Source: Akkermansia muciniphila
GTDB taxonomy: Bacteria > Verrucomicrobiota > Verrucomicrobiia > Chthoniobacterales > Chthoniobacteraceae
DNA: 44,008 nucleotides
Assembly: GCA_945874745.1 (NCBI GenBank)
Contig: CAMCIN010000002.1
Location: forward strand, 1-44,008
Direction of reading: 5' to 3'
A program made the translations under genes and the position numbers. Below the pieces are notes generated by a model that was not told the DNA's origin, searched no databases, and was given only the letters and a program-made list of their open reading frames with translations. Of the stretch, positions 1-6,863 are shown piece by piece (the stretch's first letter is position 1; every line of letters begins with the position of its first letter).

Positions 1-1
1 C

Positions 2-766
2 CCAAACGGAATCATCATGGTCACCGGCCCCACCGGTTCGGGCAAATCGACCACCCTCTACTCTTTCCTGACTTCGATCAATTCGGTCACCCGGCGCATC
101 ATCACCATCGAGGAACCTGTCGAATACCGGCTTCCCGGGGTTTCGCAGATCGACGTGAAACCCGAGATCAACCTGACTTTTGCACAGGGCTTGCGCGCGA
201 TTTTGCGGCAGGATCCCAACGTTGTCATGGTCGGCGAAATCCGCGACTTTGAGACGGCCGAAATCGCGATTCGTGCTGCCATGACCGGCCACGTGGTCTT
301 TTCGACGCTTCACACCAACGACGCGGTTGGTGGGATCACCCGTCTGCTGGACATGGGGATCGAACCGTTCCTGCTCGCCAGCGTCGTGCGGGCCTTTCTG
401 GCGCAGCGTCTGGTGCGGACGCTCTGTAAGCACTGCAAGGAGCCTTTCGATTACCCTCTGGATTATTTGCGCGAACTGGGCCTCGAGGTGCCTCCAGGCA
501 CCCTCCTCTACAAGGGGCGCGGCTGCGAGCATTGCCGGGGCACCGGCTATCGCGGACGGACTGCCATCTACGAAATCTGCGTTCTCTCAGAACAGTTGCG
601 CCGGATTGTGGTGAAGAAGGGTACCGGTTCTGAAATGAAGGCCTGCGCTGTGCAGCAGGGGATGGGAACGCTGCGGACCGACGGCTGGCGGCGTGTGTTG
701 AGGGGCCAGACAACGATCGAGGAAATCCTGAGGGTGACGCAGGAAGACGATTTGATGGACGAATAG
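2..766 (+). CDS. GspE/PilB-family secretion/pilus ATPase, 3' part
   Basis: C-terminal part of a hexameric ATPase that powers type II secretion or type IV pilus assembly on the cytoplasmic face of the inner membrane. The gene begins before the window: the frame is open from base 2 and reads [17 protein letters not shown], so the ATG at 17 is internal. Visible are the Walker A motif GPTGSGKST, the Asp-box region ([10 protein letters not shown]), a Walker B-type stretch (VVMVGEIRD), the His box (STLHTND), and a C-terminal four-cysteine zinc site formed by CKHC and CEHC. The end ([10 protein letters not shown]) is typical of GspE/PilB. Whether it serves secretion (GspE) or pili (PilB) cannot be decided without the N-terminus and neighbours; the retraction ATPase PilT is unlikely because PilT lacks the zinc domain. 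Confidence 0.93.
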   Translation, partial: PNGIIMVTGPTGSGKSTTLYSFLTSINSVTRRIITIEEPVEYRLPGVSQIDVKPEINLTFAQGLRAILRQDPNVVMVGEIRDFETAEIAIRAAMTGHVVFSTLHTNDAVGGITRLLDMGIEPFLLASVVRAFLAQRLVRTLCKHCKEPFDYPLDYLRELGLEVPPGTLLYKGRGCEHCRGTGYRGRTAIYEICVLSEQLRRIVVKKGTGSEMKACAVQQGMGTLRTDGWRRVLRGQTTIEEILRVTQEDDLMDE

Positions 767-824
767 GGGCTGACGGACTCTGCCCCGCGGAGGGAAGCCT
801 GGGGGTGCTTCAGCTTTCCTTGGT

Positions 825-989
825 TTAAGCCTGTTGCCGCTGCGAGATTTTTGGTCCCTTGGCACAGCCACAGCCGCCGCCACAGGATTTGTCAGCTGCC
901 GGGCGTCGGAGTGTGCGCCACTGGCGCCGTGCGAGGTAGGTGCCGGCCGCAAAGATGCAGAGTGTTACGAGGAGCTGGTCAAAAGACAT
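825..989 (-). CDS. FeoB-associated Cys-rich membrane protein
   Basis: Small 54-residue protein with one N-terminal membrane segment (LLVTLCIFAAGTYLA), a basic stretch, and a Cys/Gly cluster (CGGGCGCAKG) near the C-terminus. This is the layout of the short Cys-rich membrane proteins that commonly follow feoB. Its exact role is unknown; a regulatory or assembly role in ferrous iron uptake is assumed for the family. The ATG at 989 lies only 5 bases past the feoB stop, so it is the last gene of the feo operon. An in-frame upward extension to 1136 exists but would run inside feoB in another frame, so I reject it. Confidence 0.8.
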   Translation of the reverse strand: MSFDQLLVTLCIFAAGTYLARRQWRTLRRPAADKSCGGGCGCAKGPKISQRQQA

Positions 990-994
990 GGCGT

Positions 995-3427
995 TCAATG
1001 CAGGCCGAGGAGCCTGCCCCCCTGGTAAACTAGAAACGCAGCAGCATACGCCAGCGCGGTCATGTAGACAAACTGGAAGGCCGGCCAGCCCCAGGAGTTG
1101 GTCTCGCGTCTGACCACCGCCAGCGTGCTGAGACACTGCATGGCCAGCACATAGAACACCATCAGAGAGAGGCCCGTCAGGAGCGTATAGACCGGCGTGC
1201 CATCCGGGCGTTTCTCCGCACGCATCGCATCGCTGAGCGAAGTCTCGGTTGCATCGGGTGCGTCGTTATCCACACTGTAGACGATCCCCATCGTGGACAC
1301 AAAGACCTCGCGTGCCGCCAGCGAGCCGATCAAGCCGATGCCGATTTTCCAGTCAAAGCCCAGAGGGGCAATCACCGGCTCCAGGGCGTGGCCCAGTCGG
1401 CCGGCGATGCTGTGGGACAGCTGCTCGGCCCGGGTGGCGTCCGGCTTGGCTGGCTTGGGGTAGGTCATCAGCGCCCACAAGACCACCGAAAGCGCCAGAA
1501 TCACGGTTCCGGCGCGCTTAAGGAAGAGCCAGGCCCGTTCACGCATCCGCAACAAAATACCTGTGAGCGAGGGGGCCCGGTAGGGAGGCATCTCCATCAA
1601 AAGGATGGGGGTCTCGCTACGCAGGAGCGTCTTTTTGAACAACCAAGCCATCAGGAAAGCCGCCCCGATGCCGATCAGGTACATGCTGAGCAGGATCAGG
1701 CTTTTGGTCCAAACGGCTACGTCTGGAAGGAGCACGGCGATGAGTAGCGTGTAGACGGGTAGGCGCGCCGAACAACTCATCAGCGGGGCTACCAGGATGG
1801 TGACTAGGCGGTCCTTGCGCTGTTCAATGGTTCGCGTCGCCATGATGCCTGGAATCGCGCAGGCAAAGGAACTGAGCATCGGAATGAACGACTTTCCGTG
1901 CAGCCCCACGCGGGACATCAACCTGTCCATGAGAAAGGCGGCGCGGGCCATGTACCCGCTGTCCTCCAGCAGCCCCAAAAAGAAGGTCAGGATCAATATC
2001 TGGGGGAGAAAAACCACCACTCCCGCAACCCCTGCCAAGACGCCGTCTACCAGCAGCGAACGGAAGTCGCCCTCGGGCAGGAGCGTTTCCAGCCAGGTCC
2101 CGAAGGCGGACTGTGCGGCGGCGATCCAGTCTGTGGGAATCTTCGCAATGGTGAAAATGGAGAAGAACATCAGTGCCATGGCACCAATGAAAGCAACCCA
2201 GCCCCACACGCCGTGGGTGAGCACTGTATCGAGCTTGTCTGAAGTGGTCAGGTCGCCCGATTCGGGCGTGCGCACGCAGGTGGAGCAGATTTCGTGGATC
2301 CAGTCGTAACGGGCGTCGACTGCGGCCGATACCGGTTCCAAGCCCGCCGCTTCCAGTCGCTGGCGTGAGGTGGCTAGGCTGGAAAGCAGCTCTTCAGAGA
2401 GGCCGGTTGATGTTGTGAGCTGTTCGGGAGCCAGCCCCAACAGCAGCACGGCCTCAGACAACTGTGCGCCGTTGTCCGGTAGCAGGGAGGCAATGCACTC
2501 GGCTTCTTGGCGGAGCGCCTCGGGCAGGGGAGGGCGGACCTTTGGGTGGGGCAGGGGGCTTTGGGAAAGCGCCTGCTTGAGGGCAATGAGACCCGTCCCC
2601 TTTGGTGCGACCAAGGGAAGGACCGGGATGCCCAGCTTTTCAGAAAGAAGCGCAACGTCGATGACAGCGCCCCGCTTCTCAACCAAATCCACCATGTTCA
2701 GGCCCAAAAACACCGGCAACCCAAGTTCGAGCAGTTGGGAAACCAGGTAGAGGTTTCGTTCCAGGTTGGTCGCATCGACAACGGCTAGGACCGCGTCCGG
2801 ACGTTGTGTGTCGGTCTGGCGCCCTAGCAGGACGTCCCGGGAGACGGCCTCGTCTGGAGAGCGGGACTGAAGGCTGTAGCAGCCCGGCAAATCCAGCAGG
2901 TCGAGAGGTTCCCCATGACTGCCCAAAAACGTGCCCTCTTTCTTTTCTACCGTGACGCCGGGGTAGTTGCCCACCTTTTGGCGCAAGCCGGTGAGGGCAT
3001 TAAATAGCGTTGTTTTTCCGCAGTTGGGATTTCCCGCGACGGCAATGAGTCTTTTAAAACCGTGCGAGCCCTGGGCTGGTGTCTCCGGATTGGCGGTCAA
3101 TTTTGGAAGTGGTGGGGGAAGGACGGGCTTGGGTTCAACCGGCTCTTTTTCACTGAGGGAGACTGCGTCCGGTTGTGCGATGGCCGCGGCAATGGGAAGC
3201 TCTGCGGCAATGGGAAGCTCTGCGGCAATGGGAAGCTCTGCGGCGAGAGGGGGCTCTGCGGCGAGAGGGGGCTCTGCGGCGAGAGGGGCATCCTTTTTAG
3301 GAGGTGAGTCCTTCGCTTGTTCCGGATCGGAATCCCTTTTCCTAGTCACCGCCGCACGAGGCGGGAGCATCACTTGAATCCGATCCTGCGGCGGTCGTTT
3401 GGGAGAAGGAAAACCGGGGGGTTGCAT
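995..3427 (-). CDS. feoB: Ferrous iron transporter FeoB with repeat-bearing N-terminal extension
   Basis: Inner-membrane GTP-gated Fe2+ transporter, 810 residues. The G domain starts near residue 131 with G1 GNPNCGKTT, then DLPG (G3) and NMVD (G4). It is followed by the helical spacer and the polytopic membrane part with the two Gate-type regions (motifs VFLPQILIL and MSCSARLPVY). The usual FeoB begins almost directly at the G domain; here about 125 residues precede it. That extension is Pro/Ala/Glu-rich and contains six hexapeptide units of the type PPLAAE or LPIAAE, followed by a proline-rich linker. It looks disordered and cytoplasmic. The gene follows two feoA genes and precedes a Cys-rich membrane protein, all in one operon. 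The G-domain and membrane assignment is secure; the role of the extension is unknown. Confidence 0.97.
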   Translation of the reverse strand: MQPPGFPSPKRPPQDRIQVMLPPRAAVTRKRDSDPEQAKDSPPKKDAPLAAEPPLAAEPPLAAELPIAAELPIAAELPIAAAIAQPDAVSLSEKEPVEPKPVLPPPLPKLTANPETPAQGSHGFKRLIAVAGNPNCGKTTLFNALTGLRQKVGNYPGVTVEKKEGTFLGSHGEPLDLLDLPGCYSLQSRSPDEAVSRDVLLGRQTDTQRPDAVLAVVDATNLERNLYLVSQLLELGLPVFLGLNMVDLVEKRGAVIDVALLSEKLGIPVLPLVAPKGTGLIALKQALSQSPLPHPKVRPPLPEALRQEAECIASLLPDNGAQLSEAVLLLGLAPEQLTTSTGLSEELLSSLATSRQRLEAAGLEPVSAAVDARYDWIHEICSTCVRTPESGDLTTSDKLDTVLTHGVWGWVAFIGAMALMFFSIFTIAKIPTDWIAAAQSAFGTWLETLLPEGDFRSLLVDGVLAGVAGVVVFLPQILILTFFLGLLEDSGYMARAAFLMDRLMSRVGLHGKSFIPMLSSFACAIPGIMATRTIEQRKDRLVTILVAPLMSCSARLPVYTLLIAVLLPDVAVWTKSLILLSMYLIGIGAAFLMAWLFKKTLLRSETPILLMEMPPYRAPSLTGILLRMRERAWLFLKRAGTVILALSVVLWALMTYPKPAKPDATRAEQLSHSIAGRLGHALEPVIAPLGFDWKIGIGLIGSLAAREVFVSTMGIVYSVDNDAPDATETSLSDAMRAEKRPDGTPVYTLLTGLSLMVFYVLAMQCLSTLAVVRRETNSWGWPAFQFVYMTALAYAAAFLVYQGGRLLGLH
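3186..3290 (-). repeat. 18-bp tandem repeat inside feoB
   Basis: About 5.8 copies of an 18-bp unit in two variants: three copies with the core GCGGCAATGGGAAGCTCT and then about three with GCGGCGAGAGGGGGCTCT (plus-strand reading). The period is a multiple of three, so copy number can change without breaking the frame. It encodes the LPIAAE/PPLAAE hexapeptides of the FeoB N-terminal extension. Confidence 0.95.
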
Positions 3428-3429
3428 GG

Positions 3430-3663
3430 CTAAGGCGCTTCAATAAAAACCCCTTCTGCTTCGGCTTTCCGAAGCGAAAGTCTGTACCCCCGAATCTCCA
3501 CTTCCAGTGGATCTCCGAGTGGGGCAAACCGCACCAGTGTGCAGAGGGAGCCCTTGGTTAGGCCCATTTCGAGGAGTCTTTGGCGTAGGCCAGCCGGTAA
3601 TCCAAAGCCGCTTATCCGGCCACTGTCCCCCACTGCAAGGCTAGCGAGCGAGCGGGGATTCAT
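3430..3663 (-). CDS. feoA: FeoA-domain protein (second copy in operon)
   Basis: 77-residue SH3-like FeoA protein, a small cytoplasmic partner of FeoB in ferrous iron uptake. The pattern is typical: LAVGDSGRISGFGLP, then LRQRLLEMGLTKGSLCTLVRF, then DPLEVEIRGYRLSLRKAEA, matching the FeoA core (RLxxMGLxxG ... PxxxxxxGxxxxLRxxEA). The start at 3663 (MNPRSLASL) is chosen because the upstream in-frame stretch lies within the preceding feoA-like gene and has no FeoA similarity. The start codon overlaps the stop of the upstream gene (ATGA), and feoB begins 2 bases after its stop, so translation is probably coupled. Confidence 0.9.
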   Translation of the reverse strand: MNPRSLASLAVGDSGRISGFGLPAGLRQRLLEMGLTKGSLCTLVRFAPLGDPLEVEIRGYRLSLRKAEAEGVFIEAP

Positions 3664-3923
3664 GCCGGAACTGCCTCCACGAGAACTTGTGCGCCGAGCA
3701 CCCGCCCCACGGCCATGCGGCCGCCGCCAAAGGAGCAGAGAATCGCTGCGCCATCCCCGAGTTTCGAGACAAGGGAACGCTCGCAAAGACCTAATTCTCT
3801 CAGCCGGAGGCATTCTTCTCCGGACAGAGGAAGCGAAAGGACGCGCAATTTCTGTCCACAGCAGGCCGAGGCGAGGCTGAGCGGGGCAGGATTGGGAGGC
3901 TTTACAGCGTCAGACACGGGCAT
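3660..3923 (-). CDS. Divergent FeoA-domain protein (first gene of feo operon)
   Basis: 87-residue protein with a weaker FeoA pattern: LSLASACCGQKLRVLSLPLSG, ECLRLRELGLCERSLVSKLGDG, and a C-terminal strand region ending GRVLGAQVLVEAVP. A double Cys (CC) near residue 19 is not a usual FeoA feature. The start at 3923 (MPVSDAVK) is preferred because the longer in-frame stretch up to 4130 shows no domain. It is the first gene of the feo operon and overlaps the next feoA by ATGA. Operons with two FeoA-like proteins ahead of FeoB are known; one copy may be structural and the other regulatory, but that is inference. Confidence 0.8.
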   Translation of the reverse strand: MPVSDAVKPPNPAPLSLASACCGQKLRVLSLPLSGEECLRLRELGLCERSLVSKLGDGAAILCSFGGGRMAVGRVLGAQVLVEAVPA

Positions 3924-3936
3924 ACCATGCAGATAA

Positions 3937-3945
3937 TGAGACTCA
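3937..3945. promoter_or_regulatory. Possible metal-regulator operator upstream of feo operon
   Basis: Palindrome TGAGACTCA inside the wider imperfect dyad AATGAGACTCAGT, 14 bases upstream of the first feoA-like start. Position and shape would suit a Fur- or DtxR-type repressor site controlling iron uptake, but the sequence does not match the classical Fur box closely, so this is weak. Confidence 0.25.
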
Positions 3946-4132
3946 GTCGCAATAAAAAACCAAGGCGGTGAAATGTTTTGTTGCCGCGTCCTCCGAGACC
4001 GTTGGCTGGTGGGAGAGTGTCGGGAGTACCGAAAAAAGTGACCTACCCCCGCAGATGTCCCACCCTGTGTGCAATCCTGTAGTGTGGCTTGGGGACCTCC
4101 CGTGCCCATGCAACCAGAGATACACCGCAATT

Positions 4133-4378
4133 ATGACACCAACATCCAAGCAAGTTGATGAGATCAGTGAAGTGCTGGCACTATTGATGGAGGATTTCGG
4201 CGAAGAAATACTACAGGAGACCGAAGTGGTGGCGGCAGTGGAGGAGGAGCCGCTCAGCGAGGAAGCGCTTGCCCGGGTCTTTGCAAAATCTCTCGCGGCA
4301 AAAGGAGGGAATGGAAACTTGCGGAGTCTGCTCGGAGCCGCCCGTGGGCTGCTGCGTGTCTCGCTGGAGGTTGTCTAA
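4133..4378 (+). CDS. Hypothetical small acidic protein
   Basis: Possible 81-residue protein, not recognised. It starts at the ATG at 4133 and reads as an acidic N-terminal half (EISEVLALLMEDFGEEIL, then EEEPLSEEALARVF) followed by a basic, Gly/Leu-rich end. It would be mostly helical and soluble. There is no clear ribosome binding site; the frame stays open back to 3968, but that upstream part is Cys/Trp-rich and looks non-coding. It is divergent from the feo operon. It could be a chance frame. Confidence 0.3.
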   Translation: MTPTSKQVDEISEVLALLMEDFGEEILQETEVVAAVEEEPLSEEALARVFAKSLAAKGGNGNLRSLLGAARGLLRVSLEVV

Positions 4379-4714
4379 GCTTTGCTGTCGTGAGAGTCCG
4401 AGCGCTGCAGTGCCCAGATCGCGTTGAGAGTGAGGAGCAGTGCCTAGGCAAGGAGAGAGGGGGGCGCAGGTTTTCCAGCAGCAGGCGGCCCCGGTTGGGG
4501 CGGTGAGCGGGCCAGAGGTAGCAAAAAACAGGCGCAGCCTGATGAAGGCTACGCCTGTTTGCAGGGTATTCGGGATACCCAACCGAAGGCTGACGGCAAG
4601 AGCCTCAGCCTGCAAGAAGCATGTACCGATTGAGACGGGCGAGCTGGAACCGGGAGTCCGCCAGCCAGAGGACGGAACCGCGGGCGCGAGACTCTTAGTC
4701 GATTTCGATCCGCG
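4379..4714. other. Gene-free stretch with several hairpins
   Basis: About 336 bases with no convincing gene. Besides the terminator it contains a perfect hairpin 4564-4580 (GGGTAT / ATACCC, 5-base loop) and a second one 4587-4611 (AGGCTGA / TCAGCCT, 11-base loop). An outer TGCAGG / CCTGCA pair (4560-4565 with 4609-4614) could close the second. On the minus strand this would be the 3' untranslated region of the XRE gene. Open frames across it on both strands have atypical composition. Confidence 0.4.
4523..4560 (-). terminator. Rho-independent terminator after XRE regulator
   Basis: Arms 4526-4539 and 4547-4560 pair as AAACAGGCG-AGCC with GGCT-CGCCTGTTT around a 7-base loop, with one mismatch. 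On the minus strand the hairpin is followed by a run of six T (plus-strand A at 4523-4528). It would stop transcription coming from the minus-strand regulator gene at 4715-5176. Confidence 0.65.
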
Positions 4715-4734
4715 TTAGTCGATTTCGATCCGCG
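4695..4734. repeat. Exact 20-bp tandem duplication at the 3' end of the XRE gene
   Basis: The 20-mer TTAGTCGATTTCGATCCGCG occurs twice back to back (4695-4714 and 4715-4734). The second copy carries the stop codon and last codons of the regulator gene on the minus strand, so the first copy lies just beyond the stop. The protein end is unchanged. Confidence 0.95.
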
Positions 4735-5176
4735 AAAGGGCTTTGGAGCGCTTCCCGTTTGCCAGCCTGAAGACCAAGTCGATCAGTTTGCGCACTTCCG
4801 GAGATTGGAGTGCGAGGTGGCAGAAGAAAACGAGCCTGCGCTTCAAATTCGTGTCGACCACTTCAGGGAATTCGGGCCCTGTGGACTGCTTCAAGGGGAT
4901 CTGGCCCGCAGGCAGATTGACAGGGCGCAGCTCCACGAGATGCTCCAGTTCTGTGGGGATCCGGTCCCTCAGGAAAGCCTCCAAAAGTTCGCTGCGCCGC
5001 TCGGGAGGAGCGATGTGGAGCAGCTTGCTCACCGCTTCGCTGCTGACTTCGACGCGTCCGCTCAACCAGCGGGACACGGTGGCTTGGTCTGTTCCTAGGC
5101 GGTCCGCAAGATTTTGCTGCGTCCAGCCCGTTTCCTTGAGGAACCTTGATAGAAGTGTCCGGAAAAGATGATGCAT
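4715..5176 (-). CDS. XRE-family helix-turn-helix transcriptional regulator
   Basis: 153-residue cytoplasmic DNA-binding protein. The N-terminal HTH_3/XRE domain spans about residues 5-65: FLKETGWTQQNLADRLGTD then QATVSRWLSGRVEVSSEAV, with the usual Q-x3-A-x3-G pattern and recognition helix ATVSRWLSG. The rest (about 66-153) is helical with no recognised domain and ends SKALSRIEID. It stands alone beside the AT-rich gene-poor stretch, with a terminator downstream. Targets are unknown. A similar protein could be the antitoxin of a toxin-antitoxin pair, but I find no toxin gene next to it. Confidence 0.85.
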   Translation of the reverse strand: MHHLFRTLLSRFLKETGWTQQNLADRLGTDQATVSRWLSGRVEVSSEAVSKLLHIAPPERRSELLEAFLRDRIPTELEHLVELRPVNLPAGQIPLKQSTGPEFPEVVDTNLKRRLVFFCHLALQSPEVRKLIDLVFRLANGKRSKALSRIEID

Positions 5177-6201
5177 TTGAGTGTGGGAAGTTAACGCAAC
5201 GAACGGGGAAGCTCAATTGCTTATCTACTTTTTTTTATGTTTTCTTAATGCGGCTGCCGCTTCTCGAAGCGCATTGATTATGCTGTGCCAGATTTTTATT
5301 CAAAAGAAACAAACAACAAATTCCGTAAGCAGCCGTCGCGTTTGGTTTTGGATTTTTTCTGCATAATGTAATTATTTAGGCGGTTGGCCCACAGCTCTCG
5401 CAGACAGGGGCCATCTGGTCCTTAAAAGCGCTTGCACTAAACTGACTCCGGGTGGGGGTTGTCCAGAATTTTGATTGTGATTATATTGATTTAGCTTCAT
5501 ACGACTCTGTGGTTTGTGGGTGTTTAATTTTTTGATTAATGCGGCAAAGTTTTATCCCACTTGTGGCGCCAGCTTATTGCTTTGTTTCCTGCGTTCATTC
5601 ACCACGTTTGCTTTCCCTCATAATTATTTTTTGTTCGAGGCAGGCATTGCGTTGAAGTCTACTGCATGCGCAATCGGCCGAATGATCTAATCGGCTGCCA
5701 GCGGCAGGCTCCAGCCGGGCCCTCTGTTGCCCCTCTCAGACGCTGTGCATACCCGCCTCGGGCGCTTTGAATTGATGTAAGCGACAGTTGATTGGGCCGG
5801 GTCATCTTTTGATGATATTTCTTTTCGTGCCATGAATGCCCTCCATTTACAGCTTTAACTGTAAATACCATTTCAATTGCTATGACGTTCTTGATGGATG
5901 CGACGCTTCTTGCAATAGAAGACCCTGCAAAGAAGACCCTGCAAAGAAGACCCTGCAAAGAAGACCCTGCAATGCAGTCGCCCGCCAAGGGTTGACTCTG
6001 TGGGCTTCCTCCAACTGCCTCTTCTTCCGCTCTCCTTTTTATCATTAGAGTGCCTTTCTGTTTTGGCAACTTGCCGGAATGCCCGTCGCTGCAGTCGCCT
6101 TCACTTTGGCCTTCCGGCTGGACCGGTTCATGCCAGTGGGGGGTAAGCTTTGAGGCAAAGAGGCTAATCGCTTGGGACTGGGCTGGAGGGCGGCAACTGC
6201 G
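5177..6201. other. 1-kb gene-poor, partly AT-rich region
   Basis: No convincing gene on either strand. From about 5215 to 5650 the sequence is clearly richer in A+T than the rest of the window, with runs such as TTTTTTTTA and AATTATTTTTTG; the right half is GC-richer and holds a tandem repeat (5917-5972). A minus-strand frame of 136 codons (5659-6069) crosses that repeat, has odd composition and no start signal, and I do not accept it. The left part must hold the promoter of the XRE regulator. Low GC here could mark foreign DNA or a decayed element, but I see no transposase remnant or terminal repeats. Confidence 0.5.
5917..5972. repeat. 14-bp tandem repeat, four exact copies
   Basis: AGAAGACCCTGCAA repeated four times without gaps or mismatches (5917-5930, 5931-5944, 5945-5958, 5959-5972). 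The unit length is not a multiple of three and the array lies outside any accepted gene. There are no spacers, so it is not a CRISPR array. Confidence 0.95.
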
Positions 6202-6819
6202 TTACTTGCTTTTGTTCAGGATGTCCCTGACTTCGTCTATGGAGAGCCGCCGGCCCTCGACAACCCCTCCGATTGGCGCATTTCCAGGTCCGTATTTCCG
6301 GGCTTTACGCTCGGCTTCCGGGCCTTGAAAGGGGCGTGCCGCCTCTGCAAATTCCTTGGAGGAGCTCGATGCCTTTGTTGCAAACGTTGGAACTGCCTTG
6401 GGAGGAGCCGACGGAGCGTTTCCGGGAAGGAAGGATTTGCCAAGCACCGGGGACGTCACCGAAAAAGCCGGCTTGGTGGAGAACGGTTTTGTCTGGTTTT
6501 TTCCCTCTGGGGTCAGGAATTCGGGCGAAGCGAAGGCAGCGGTGGAAAACGCCTTTGTTTCGAAGCCCCCGGGGCGGAACGTCTGTGTGGAAAAGGAGCG
6601 CGAAGGGGCTTGGCTCTTTGAGTCGGTCCGGCTGCGGGAGAGGTCGTAAGTCTTTTTGAGGTCCCAGTCCAGCAGCCGCTTTTCCCCTGCGGTTTGAGCC
6701 TCCGAGCGAGAGCTGTCGTCGGCGAAAAGCGTGCCGGAAATTACGAGAGGGGCCAGGCCCACCGCGGAGAGGAGCAGCGCTGCGACCAGCAGGGGGCTTT
6801 GGTGGCAAGCGCGCGGCAT
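6202..6819 (-). CDS. Exported protein of unknown function
   Basis: 205-residue protein, not recognised. The N-terminus has a basic/short n-region and a long hydrophobic stretch (LLVAALLLSAVGLAPLVISGTLFA) like a Sec signal peptide with likely cleavage near ADDSS. The mature part is Ser/Thr/Phe/Pro-rich, low in predicted structure, with loose repeats of the type SRSFSTQTF / TKAFSTAAF / TKPFSTKPAF. The last 30 residues (GGVVEGRRLSIDEVRDILNKSK) look ordered. It is the last gene of the minus-strand run mgtE, small gene, UPF0261 gene, this one (44-base gap). It may be a periplasmic or envelope protein. Confidence 0.7.
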   Translation of the reverse strand: MPRACHQSPLLVAALLLSAVGLAPLVISGTLFADDSSRSEAQTAGEKRLLDWDLKKTYDLSRSRTDSKSQAPSRSFSTQTFRPGGFETKAFSTAAFASPEFLTPEGKNQTKPFSTKPAFSVTSPVLGKSFLPGNAPSAPPKAVPTFATKASSSSKEFAEAARPFQGPEAERKARKYGPGNAPIGGVVEGRRLSIDEVRDILNKSK

Positions 6820-6863
6820 CCCTCACACTGCGAAAACGAGGATTCAAAGCAAGCTCTTTTGCG

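Noticed and set aside
1388-1747. 119-codon plus-strand frame
   Set aside because: Shadow of feoB.
4668-4695. Resemblance to the T-box antiterminator motif (GGACGGAACCGCGGG)
   Set aside because: Differs from the T-box consensus, there is no specifier structure and no aminoacyl-tRNA or amino acid gene follows on the plus strand.
4440-4718. 92-codon plus-strand frame
   Set aside because: It overlaps the terminator, hairpins and the tandem duplication and has no family resemblance.
5917-5972. Possible CRISPR array
   Set aside because: The four copies are contiguous without spacers and only 14 bp long.
5659-6069. 136-codon minus-strand frame across the 14-bp repeat
   Set aside because: The repeat unit is not a multiple of three, composition is odd, and there is no domain or start signal.
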